The notes below the pieces were generated by a model. It was given only the letters and a program-made list of their open reading frames with translations, had not been told where the DNA came from and searched no databases. From NCBI GenBank assembly GCA_963682025.1, contig OY821518.1:237459800-237523799 (forward strand): a stretch of 64,000 bases of DNA, given 5' to 3'. Position 1 is the stretch's first letter. Each line of letters starts with the position of its first letter. The DNA is from Cordilura impudica (Eukaryota; Arthropoda; Insecta; Diptera; Scathophagidae). Positions 53,540 through 62,259 of the stretch are shown here, one piece after another. A program made the position numbers and the translations under genes.

Positions 53540-53764
53540 ATATTAATTTACATATTTTTGCGAAAAGAAGAAAAATAGCTAAAAAATAATCAGAAACATT
53601 AAAATTATAATTAACATATAACAAATTCATTTTTTAATTTCTTAAAAACATTGATATTATTACAGTGATCCGTAATACCGTTCTGCACATATGCAATAAC
53701 ATTACTGAGAAATGTTCTGTTGTCTTATTTTAATATTTGATAGAATCATTAAAACTAACATACA
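53540..53764 (-). other. LINE-B spacer between ORF1 and ORF2, left of Transib copy 3
   Basis: AT-rich non-coding sequence from the endonuclease start to the Transib terminus; the other half is 57321-57683. Confidence 0.55.
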
Positions 53765-54227
53765 CACAGTGGGTTCGATTTCCCCAAAATGGAGATTAAT
53801 TCAACGAAGGGTCTAATTGATTAGGTAGTATTTTTTTTGGATTAGTTATACATAAGTTATAAAAAAAAAACAAAAATATTGTATACTTTTGAAGAGAACT
53901 TTTTTTATTTATTTAATTTAACTAATATGTATTATATTAAAGAATTTGCATTAATATTTCTCAAATCGAGCAACTGGAGAGCCTTACGACATCCGATTTT
54001 GATGAAATTTGCTATGAGTGTTGTACCTTATACCACCAAGTGAAAATGACAATTTTGGAACTTTAACCCATTTTGTCCCACACTTGTCTAGTCATTAAAT
54101 CATTTTGTTGATGTTATTCTTGGTTTTTATACTGTTTTCCTATATTATTCGAGAAATGAAAATTATATTTATAGCCTTTTATCGAAAAAGTAGCAAAAAT
54201 ATATACATTTTATTTTGTAAAGTGTTT

Positions 54228-56297
54228 CTAACCTGTTTTTTTATAGAATATATGTCCAAACTCTTCAGATTCCCATCCATCGACACCGTCACCCTCATCA
54301 TCGTCATCTATATAATAAGCGATTTCTGTTTCTGTCGGCAAAATTGACGGCGAAATTAATAGCTCCACTGCTGATTTTGGGAGGTGTTTTATTTTATTTT
54401 TATTTAACTTCATTTTTCCAGATATAATTGGATATGAGGTTAATAGAAACCTATTTAGTATATCCCGATTCGATTCCTCCCGGCTACATTTACGCGAAAA
54501 GTTTTCTCTGTAGTTTTTAAAATCCTTATTTCGAGCTTCTTGTGCTTCTTCTGACAGTTGGCCAATCGGTAATAAAGCGTGCGTAATGATTTCTGGACCA
54601 TGTATTAAAAACTTATGCAGAGTAGGAGGCATGTTAAACCACGGATATTTCTCTACAAAAAGTCGAGCTGCATTATATGAAAATTGCCTGAATTTTTCAA
54701 CATCGATTTCATGACCAGAAGATACAACAATTAAAATTGTGTGCATCTTTTCAATTAGTTCAAAATCAATTTTCGTTATATCTGCTGATATACTAGCGTT
54801 TTCAAAAAATCTTCTAGCCGTGTTGCCATCATTCGAATTGCCGAAGCCGGGTTTTGGTTGGTCTATAATAAGACCAGTTTTATTTCTAAATTCCGTTTGA
54901 ATTCGTCTCTTGTTTTCAGCAACTATTGTTTTATCGGAATCAGTTCTAGCTTGCCATTTTTTTATTGGTAATTTATACGACACGTGTAAGAGACATTCAT
55001 AAAAACGAATCCAACCATGTAATATAGATAGACCAAAATCCAACGTATCTGTTTTTACCTCCTTGGCGATCATTCTTTCCACATTATTAAAATCTTTACT
55101 GGATGACCCACATAAATAACACTTCTGGGTTGATTTTGTGTCTGTGAGTGCATTGCAAACTTTTCCATCTACCATTACTAACATAAGCTTATGAGCTACG
55201 CTTACAGATCTGTCTTCTGTGAATACTAGAGAATTTTCAAGCTCATTTATCTCTTCATCCACCCTTTTTTTTTTCTTGTGTGGAGACACTCAAACATTCT
55301 TTAACAAATTCAATTTTTAATGGCCTACAAAATCTTGTTGATGAAGGGCGAGGATTTTGCCAGATAACTTTTTTTTGACACACCATTCTAAGTGGAGCAA
55401 TGCACGTTATGAAAACCGCTGCGTCACTTGCACCATGACCATGGAAAGCTTGTTTGTATGAGCTGTGTCCGGAGCTTCCATCAAATCCCCACTTTGTGTA
55501 TAAGATAATTTTTGACAATTCGTAATCAGATAAGGTGGCAATAACATCTTTTTGCAGTAAAACTTAACGCTCAACAGTGTGATTAAGAAGAGCTTGCAGA
55601 CTTATTTGAGCTGTTGTTTCGGTTACTCGTATTGCGTCTTCCATTGGGTAACAATCTTTTTTCGCTTGTTGGACGATTGTGTAAGAAGGAAACTTCTCCG
55701 GAGCATCTTTTCTAATCACGTTATACTGGCTACGAGTAAGCTTTGCTTCTGCCAGCACTATAAGCACAGATTCTGCACTTAGTTGTTTTGCACGTTCTTG
55801 TGATGTCAAACTTGCCTTATATTTTGCAGCTCTAGATGGGGAAGAAGTAACATCTTTCAATATTTTTGATGCTTCTATATGGCCAGAAGCTCGTAAACTC
55901 ATTTGAGTGGCATAGCTTAACACAGACAGCGATGACTTATCTCTTATATCCTTGCATTTCTTTGTTTTTGTTTTTGATGAACATTCATCAAACTCCATTT
56001 CTTTGCGGCCTCTTTTATTTGTGTGCACTACAAATGAGATGGAAGAATCTAACCAGTTTTTATTATCTCTACAAAAACGGCCATCATGTCTATTTGATTT
56101 AGACCATCGACTCTTAAAATCAAAAACGTAACTATTAAATTTAGTTTGAAAATCTTTCATATCAACAGGGTTTGTACGTTTTATTATTTCTTCTTTCAAA
56201 ATATTAATTTTTTCTTTAAATAGCAAAGAGTCTGCATTCCGAAAAATATCGTAAAGACTCTGACGAGAGAAAAATACTGTTTTGGAGCTTGTTCCTA
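54228..56297 (-). pseudogene. Transib (RAG1-like) transposase, nearly complete (copy 3)
   Basis: From a likely splice acceptor (CTTTTTAG at ~56298) it reads GTSSKTVFFSRQSLYDIFRN, RGRKEMEFDECSSKTK and VLIVLAEAKLTRSQYNVIRK, then a TAA at 55564. The same frame then gives TKWGFDGSSGHSSYKQ (Asp = RAG1 D600), CIAPLRM and FCRPLKIEF. An A10 run at ~55264-55273 shifts the frame into a 353-codon stretch: MVDGKVCNAL (D41 = D708), KCYLC (C57/C60 = C727/C730), FGLSILHGWIRFYECLLHVS, NSNDGNTARRFF, LHKFLIHG (H225/H230 = H937/H942) and LSEEAQEARNKDF (E251 = E962). The acidic C-terminus is IDDDDEGDGVDGW. Residue pairings to RAG1 are by eye. It is a DDE transposase that cuts at CAC ends. Only two simple lesions. 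Confidence 0.92.
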
Positions 56298-56434
56298 AAA
56301 AGTTTAGACAGTAGCATATTATAAATCAGAAGCTTAAAGTATTTGTTTGTACCAATTACCCAATAACAAACTTTACAGCACTTTCAGTACATTTGACGTT
56401 TTCACAAACACAAAAATAACGAATAACTAGTAAC

Positions 56435-56673
56435 CAGGCTTGCCATTTTAGCTTGCCATTAGCAACCAACATTTTTAAAATTTTCTATTTTTTTGTTTAG
56501 CTCTTTTTAAAACTTTTTTTTATTGTTTCTAAATTTAATAATTTTATTTTTTGCGTATTTAGTAATTTTACTAGTTTTTTTTCTGCAGGGCCTTTAATTA
56601 ATTTTTAAGAGCTGTTTAGCAACTTTTTTTAAATGCCCTAGCACTATTTCATATTTATCTTATGGCAACACTG
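56435..56673. mobile_element. Small hAT-type MITE (239 bp) inside Transib copy 3
   Basis: Left CAGGCTTGCCATT; right end, inverted, CAGTGTTGCCATAAGA. Flanks CTAGTAAC and CTACCAAC match at 6 of 8 positions. AT-rich interior, no ORF. Confidence 0.65.
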
Positions 56674-57320
56674 CTACCAACAAACAAAAAAATTGTAGTA
56701 TAACAATAACAACAATAACAATCATAACAACGAAAACGAGAACAAAACAAATTAAAGACAACAAGAACCGCTTTTTTATGAGTGGCTATTTTTTTAATTT
56801 ATTAAATATATTTAATTGGCGCAAAAACGCGCAACATTTTTTTTATAAATATGAAAGCTTACATACCACAGTTTAATACACAATTTACACTTTTACCCAA
56901 TTTTACCCTATTCCCATTTAAAACTCCACATATATTTTAAAAATAGCCCAAATTTAAGCATATTTAAAAAAAAAAGTTAAAAATATTTCTACATATTTTT
57001 TGTTAAATTTTTTTTTTAAATTACGTTAAAATACCTGACGTTGAAGATTCCATAATAAAAGTATCACTTTTGACTGTTAAAAATAAAAATATTTAGCTTT
57101 AAAGTATGACAAATTTCAATTTTCACAACTATTAGAAAAAAACTTAAAAATTTCTTAACTTTAAGGCTACGTAGCAAGAAAAGTAAAAAACATATGACAT
57201 TGAAATTTTCGGTAGTGATGTAGAATTTAGTACTCTTTAATCGAGTAATAAGTATTTTTTAAAAAACTTCATTTTCATTATTCAATTAATCTCCATTTTT
57301 TGCGATTTCAACCCAATGTG

Positions 57321-57683
57321 ATACGTAGAGAAACTCATTTATATTAACATAGAGAAATCATTCAAATATGTATGAAGAGCAACTCATAATACAATTTTCG
57401 TTTGCTTCTAATATTTGTAATTTGATTACTTTTGAGTTAATGTTAAATTTAAAGTACAAGACTGCAGAAAAAAAAGACTAAACAGCAAAAGAAAAAGAAA
57501 AAGCAGAACCATTTGATAAACAAAGCATAATAATGTAGAAAGTTATCAACATATGCAAGAATAACAAAAAACACAATAATCTGTTTCAAGCGGTTTGATA
57601 AAAAGAATAATTTAAATACGATATAATATATATTTAAATATGTTCAGATGATAACAATTTACTCGTATTATGCAATAAATATT
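57321..57683 (-). other. LINE-B spacer between ORF1 and ORF2, right of Transib copy 3
   Basis: Non-coding, with an AG-rich run (GCAAAAGAAAAAGAAAAAGC near 57484). Together with 53540-53764 it gives an ORF1-ORF2 gap of about 0.59 kb, rather long for the family, so some of it may be extra sequence. Confidence 0.55.
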
Positions 57684-58658
57684 CTACATTGAAACTAACT
57701 CCTGCAACGTAAATACTTTTTCAGACCCATTGTCGAATGTCAGTTTAGCTTTTGGGTCATCCCAGCTGACCACCTTAAATTTTTTGATTTTCTTCTCACG
57801 AACCAACTTTCGGCCAAAGTACTTCATTTTAACTGCTGCTGATGTTAAATTATCATTTAGAAAAACTCTAGCTTCTATATCACCAATATTTCTAGTTCGG
57901 GCTTGGTCTCCATATATAGCTTCATTAGATTCAATTTCAGTAGGCGCTGCATCATTCGATTCCTCATTAATTTTCTCTATATCTAATGTGTATATTTGGC
58001 TTAGCTTTAGGTCACAATTTTTATGATATTTTTCCATTATGAGATCTCTTTTTGCAATGCTATTGAATTTTACCAAAACATTCTTCTTATTGTGAATCCA
58101 AAAACATGTATTGATTTCAGACAAAGCGATGTCCACTTTATAATGCTTACAAATGTTCATAATCACTTTGATCAGGTAATTCGATTTAATTTTAGACGGA
58201 ATACCAGAAATAATTATATCAGACCGGTTGAGAAGCCTGCGTAGTGAATTATTTTCTACTTCGAGTTGTTTGAATTTCATAGATGTTTCTTCTTCGAGTT
58301 TATCAACTTTGGTTACACAATTGTTAAGCTTATTTGAAATGTCCTCGAGATGAGTGGATATCTCAGCCGAAACTTGCGAGGGGAGATTCTGCATCCGGGT
58401 TTCCATGTCATCAAGTTTCACAACTATATCATTTAGACTTGGAGAATTTCCTAATTTACATGAATCACATTTAAAAATAAGCCCATTAGAACACTCCTTC
58501 ATGGCATCAACAACTGAACGAGTAAGACCTGGAGTCATTTCCAGAACACAATTATGATGGAAGTTTCTACTGCAGAACCCACATTTTATTTTATCTTCTC
58601 CACGCTTGAATGTATTTTTGCATTTTAAACAAGACATTATGCTTACTGAAGGTGCCAT
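57684..58658 (-). CDS. LINE-B ORF1 protein (324 aa, PHD-type zinc finger, coiled coil, FP-like)
   Basis: Uninterrupted from ATG at 58658. Residues 1-70 carry a PHD-like cysteine/histidine pattern: CLKCKNTFKRGE, KIKCGFCSRNFHHNC and FKCDSCK. Residues ~75-145 form a coiled coil (VVKLDDMETRMQNL, EETSMKFKQLEVENNSLRRL). From ~148 follows DIIISGIPSKIKSNYLIKVI, CFWIHNKKNVLVKFNS, an RRM/FP-type fold, and a basic C-terminal part (FGRKLVREKKIKKFKVVSW). PHD-bearing ORF1s occur in CR1/Jockey-group LINEs. It would bind element RNA. It precedes the LINE-B endonuclease on the same strand once Transib copy 3 is removed. Intact although ORF2 is frameshifted. Confidence 0.85.
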   Translation of the reverse strand: MAPSVSIMSCLKCKNTFKRGEDKIKCGFCSRNFHHNCVLEMTPGLTRSVVDAMKECSNGLIFKCDSCKLGNSPSLNDIVVKLDDMETRMQNLPSQVSAEISTHLEDISNKLNNCVTKVDKLEEETSMKFKQLEVENNSLRRLLNRSDIIISGIPSKIKSNYLIKVIMNICKHYKVDIALSEINTCFWIHNKKNVLVKFNSIAKRDLIMEKYHKNCDLKLSQIYTLDIEKINEESNDAAPTEIESNEAIYGDQARTRNIGDIEARVFLNDNLTSAAVKMKYFGRKLVREKKIKKFKVVSWDDPKAKLTFDNGSEKVFTLQELVSM

Positions 58659-58899
58659 TGTAACAAAAATTTATTTAATAGTTTAGTTTTTGTAAGTTAG
58701 GTTAGGTTCTTACTTTGTTTCTTTTGTTCTTTTAATTTTACTTATTAATTTATGTGCAGTTCTTGAAGTGCATGTATTTTGTGATAAGATTATATAGCAG
58801 TCTCTGTCTATCACAATGATTCAGCGAGTGTTTGACCAAAAAATAACTTTTGTATGAAAAACGTATACGAGAAAGCGAATGTTGCAGTTATATTGCAAT
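58659..58899 (-). promoter_or_regulatory. LINE-B 5' UTR
   Basis: About 240 bp upstream of ORF1, including TTAGGTTAGG (plus-strand reading, ~58697). The proposed end is set by the 9-bp AAAATATTA at 58900; if that repeat is fortuitous, the 5' UTR may extend to ~59063. Confidence 0.45.
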
Positions 58900-59063
58900 A
58901 AAATATTACTGAAAGTTTATTATTTAACACACTTTTTTACAGATATTCACTCTATATTTACTTATAACATTATTTATAAGATGCAAACGTGATTATTCAT
59001 GTAGCAAATTACTTTATTACTTTTAACATGCTGAATTTACGGATCACCAAAAAAAAAAAAAAA
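58900..59063. other. Short unassigned segment ending in A15
   Basis: About 165 bp between LINE-B and LINE-D, ending CGGATCACC then about fifteen A (59049-59063). The A-run on the plus strand suggests the end of a plus-strand retroposed sequence or a slippage tract. It could also belong to LINE-B or to LINE-D. Confidence 0.35.
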
Positions 59064-59773
59064 CACGTTCTACTCGCTTGACATCACGAATTATTTCGCT
59101 CAATGGTATTTGGAAAGAACCCAGGTGCTTTTTCCTCTTATACATTAAAGCTCCACAATCCCCCAGTATGTGCTTCGGTGATTCTGCCTTCTCATCGCAG
59201 AATCTGCACATGCGGTTCGCTTCAATTCCTAGCCTGCTCAGATGCTCCCTGAGCCTACAGTGACCAGTTAAAATCCCGGTTAGTATTCTCAGTCCGTTCT
59301 TTGATAATCCGATACATGACTCAAATCTCTTACTGTTGTAGTTACCTAACAAGAGTTTGGCCCCATTAGCGTCGTGGAAGCTCCCCTTCTGGCAAGCTCA
59401 TCTGCTTGTTCATTTCCTTGAATCCCAACAAAGGCTGACTTTATTGTGTCTGCCTAGCTCATTCAGTCTCTGCAGACAGTCCCATACTAACTTACACTTT
59501 ACTACATAGGGGCCTAGTGCTCGAATAGTAGCCTGACTATCTGATAATATGATTATGTCCCGTCTTTTGTACTTTCTATTTAAGTTATTCTGTGCACATC
59601 TATCGATGGCATAAATTTCCGCCTGGAAAATACTCGTGTGTATTCCCATTGATTCGTAGTAGGCCCAAAGACTCTCGCCCCTGTTTCATTTCCGGTCTTT
59701 GACCCGTCCGTGTACCATTTCATCGTATCCTCCTTTAGAGAATATGCTGTACTCAAACTACTCCATTCCTCCT

Positions 59774-59926
59774 TATTACAAAGTTTTGTAACAAAGTTTT
59801 TCTTAACAATCTAGGAGGGAGTAATCTTGCCAGGCATTATGAAAGGCAATTAAACCGAATAAGTCAAGTTATAGATTACTCCCTCCTAGATTGTCAAGAA
59901 AAACTTCGTTACAAAACTTAGTAATA
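59774..59926. repeat. Inverted duplication (~53-bp arms, 46-bp spacer) inside LINE-D
   Basis: TTCTTAACAATCTAGGAGGG on the left is complementary to CCCTCCTAGATTGTCAAGAA on the right, and the match extends over 59774-59826 and 59873-59926 with few differences. Both arms are LINE coding sequence, one of them in antisense. Confidence 0.88.
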
Positions 59927-60796
59927 GGTTTATCCCCCTTTATCCTGATTGCCGTTGCCAGGGCTTTGTTTTGCACCACTATATGTAGTGGGCTTTGGTC
60001 CAAGAGTACTTCAAATGATGCCGTTGGGCACGTCCTCATTGTCACCGTTATCCCCATACACGCTAGTCTTTGTATCCTACTTAACTCCACTTAAATTGAT
60101 TTTAGGTCACGATTGGACTGACCATCATGGAGTACATCCAGTATAGGATGCTGGGTTTACATCCCCAGGTTCTACCCGCTACCCTTCTACATATCATTGT
60201 AGCACTCTAGGCTTTCTCTGTAATATGTTTGACATCTGCCTTCGATGTCAACTTGCTCTCTGGTATCAAGCCCAGACATTTCACCTCTGTCTTTGGTTCA
60301 ATGACTTCTCCTACAATTTGAATTGCCTTCCATCTTGGATGGAATGGTACAATGGTGGTCTTTATCGGATTAATGTTTAGTCCTGTTGCCCTACACCATT
60401 GATTGATAATTCTCAGCCTTCTTTGCATAATGTCACAGAGGGTTTCCTCGAATTTCCCTCTAGCTATTATGACTATATGGTCCGCGTAGCCTTGTCATTC
60501 CATACCTGCTTCCGACAGTTCCATTAATAGTTCGTCAACAACCAGACTCCACATTAAGGGCGAAGGAACCCCTCCCTGTGGACATCTTCTGGTTGTGTTG
60601 ACGGCTATGGTTTCCCCTTCTGCTGATGTTTCTGCTGATCTCGTGTTGAGAACTTCTACCATCCACTTTGATGTCACTGAATCTATTCCTCTTCGGTTTA
60701 ATGCCCTTTCTATCATGTGAAGTGTTATCAAAGGCTCCTTCTATATCTAGGAAGGCACAAACGGCCATTTCCTGCTTATCTAGTGATTGTTGAATT

Positions 60797-60852
60797 GTAC
60801 CCACTAGGTTGGTAAGAGCGGTTTTGTACCCACTAGGTTGGTAAGAGCGGTA
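60797..60852. repeat. ~28-bp direct duplication inside LINE-D
   Basis: TACCCACTAGGTTGGTAAGA followed by GCGGT occurs twice in succession, adding to the frame damage between RT blocks. Confidence 0.8.
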
Positions 60853-61340
60853 ATATCCTACATCTTAGATAGTTGTCCACGGCTTTTTTAAGTGTCTGCA
60901 ACATGAAAGATGTTAGGCTTCTTGGTCTGAAGGGTTTAGGATGTGCAGTGTTTTTCTTTCCCACTTTGGGTACGAACACAGCTTTTGCCCTCCTCCATGC
61001 CTCTGGTATGTACCCCAAGGCCAAGCTGCTACGCCCGATATTTATTGAGAATAGTAATATTTCCTTTAAGCCCTTTTGCAATAGGGCAGGAAAAATACCA
61101 TCCGTTCCGGAGGACTTGTAGGGTTGAAAGGTGCCAAAAGCCCTTTCTAGTCTTTCCTTTTGGGTTGCTATTTGCCTATTTTCCCGACTAGGGTTTCTTG
61201 AACTGTTACTCGACCGTTCGCTGTCTACTGCCACACTTCCTGGAAAGTGTGTCTTTAATAACAACTCCGCCCTTTCTTGGCCATTTTTTGTGTAACTACC
61301 GTCTTCTTTCTTAAGTGACATTGTTAGTTCTGGCCCGCAT

Positions 61341-61515
61341 TTTTTTTTTTTTTTTTTTTTTTAAGCCTAGTTCCGCGAAGCCGAGTGGCTTGTCTGCAGA
61401 TTCTAATTTTGGCTTGTTTTTTTTTTGCAGCGACACACCAAAGCCTCGGGTGGGAATCGAACCCACGACCCCCGCATGATAGGCGAGCATGCTACCTACT
61501 CACCTACCGGGGCGC
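61341..61515 (-). mobile_element. tRNA-derived SINE (~175 bp)
   Basis: Minus strand, from 61515: GCGCCCCGGTAGGTGAGTAG (acceptor/D-arm region with A-box-like TAGGTGAGTAGG), an anticodon-like arm CTCGCCTATCATGCGGG, then GTGGGTTCGATTCCCACCC, a B box in a perfect T-arm (stem GTGGG/CCCAC). A tRNA-unrelated body follows (CAAGCCACTCGGCTTCGCGG) and an A22 tail (T-run 61341-61362 on the plus strand). The 3' acceptor stem is not closed and the tail is poly(A), so it is a SINE and not a functional tRNA gene. The pol III promoter boxes look intact. Confidence 0.85.
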
Positions 61516-62259
61516 TTAATGTTAATGTTAATGTTAATGTTTCGCGAATGTTTCGTATAGCCTTGATAACTTTTCTTTAAAATATCAATTTTGGTCATAC
61601 ATAATTTTACATCCTACCTCATCAAAATAAAGCTTGGGAGTCGTTATATATAGACTCTTTAGAGGTTTATTTATTCTCTAATGATACAAATTTAAAGCAA
61701 TATTATAACTACTATAACTCTAAGGGGCTTTCTTAAAATAAATCGATTTTATTTTTAAATTTTAGCAAATATTTAGTTTGCTTCATAGTGCAAAAATTTT
61801 GGCCGCAACTCTAAAAATTAACATTAAAACTAATAAGTAAGAGTGTTAAATCTTTGTTAACCTCCACCTGCGTCTTAAACTCAGTATTGCAACCAATGTT
61901 GGGTGGTATGGCTACCACTTTTAAATTTTTGCCGCTACTGAAACTTTAAATTCGATTACCAACTAAATTTTATTAATTGATTTTCTTATTGGCCAGTTTC
62001 TATTATAATTTCTTGTCTTCTATAGAAAGAATTAGTTACTATCTACAAAATGTTATTATTTTTCTCTTACTGAAGTAGAAAATCTACAAGATCCCCAAGT
62101 ACTTCATGAATTATAATACTCAAATGCCGGCATTAGAATACTCAAAGTTTGATTCCCAGACCTTAGAATTCATACGATAATTTAAAATAATTTGAAATGA
62201 TTCTTGAATAAAAATGTCCAGTTATTAATATTAAAAAAAGAAAGTTTAAAACAATTTTT
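61516..62259. other. No gene; (TTAATG)n and a mini-me-like fragment
   Basis: (TTAATG)4 at 61516-61540. 61840-61990 is the inverted counterpart of 45100-45235 (AAGTAAGAGTGTTAAATC, CCTCCACCTGCGTCTTAAAC, TGGTATGGCTACCACTTTT), a mini-me/DINE-1-like 3' end. The rest is AT-rich and unrecognised. Confidence 0.55.

Larger units (their letters stand above)
53765..57320 (-). mobile_element. Transib copy 3 (3.56 kb), least damaged
   Basis: Termini CACAGTGGGTTCGATTTCCC at 53765 and, inverted, CACATTGGGTTGAAATCGCA ending at 57320, both continuing into AATGGAGATTAATT. Flanking 5-mers ATACA (53760-53764) and ATACG (57321-57325) agree at 4 of 5 positions. The transposase lies on the minus strand with one nonsense and one frameshift. 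A small hAT-type MITE sits in the 5' region (56435-56673). Inserted between ORF1 and ORF2 of LINE-B. Confidence 0.92.
46017..58899 (-). mobile_element. LINE-B: Jockey/CR1-type retrotransposon, split twice
   Basis: ORF1 (57684-58658), endonuclease (52659-53539) and reverse transcriptase (46328-48165) are collinear on the minus strand. They are separated by Transib copy 3 (53765-57320) and LINE-C (48172-52612), both of which have target duplications. Without them the element is ~4.9 kb, a normal full length. AAAATATTA occurs at both proposed ends (46008-46016 and 58900-58908) and may be the target duplication. The 3' UTR ends in an AAATAAATTAAT-type tail. Confidence 0.8.
59064..61321 (-). pseudogene. 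LINE-D ORF2 relic (reverse transcriptase plus RNase H)
   Basis: Minus strand in changing frames: LKKEDGSYTKNGQERAELLL, FQPYKSSGTDGIFPALLQ, EAWRRAKAVFVPKVGKK, VCAFLDIEGAFDN (first Asp), RRCPQGGVPSPLMWSLVVDE and GYADHIVIIA, where the catalytic YADD has become YADH (His codon 60477-60479). Then LRIINQWCRATGLNINPIKT, SRIQRLACMGITVTMRTCPT, RNase H with FQAEIYAIDRC and IILSDSQATIRAL, and the tail LTGILTGHCRLREHLSRLGI, CRFCDEKAESPKHILGDC. The RNase H and TGHC zinc tail place it near LOA/R1 elements, as LINE-A, but clearly diverged from LINE-A. At least six frame changes. Confidence 0.88.
59064..61340 (-). mobile_element. LINE-D: LOA/R1-type retrotransposon, 5' truncated and heavily mutated
   Basis: A decayed RT plus RNase H coding region with frameshifts; no endonuclease or ORF1 found. 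The C-terminal end breaks off at 59064 and probably resumes at 46007-45840 across LINE-B. The 5' side abuts the tRNA-derived SINE tail at 61341. Contains an inverted duplication (59774-59926) and a short direct duplication (~60797-60851). Confidence 0.82.

Noticed and set aside
61395..61515. Functional tRNA gene
   Set aside because: The acceptor stem is not closed, a tRNA-unrelated body follows and the unit ends in poly(A); a SINE is the better explanation.
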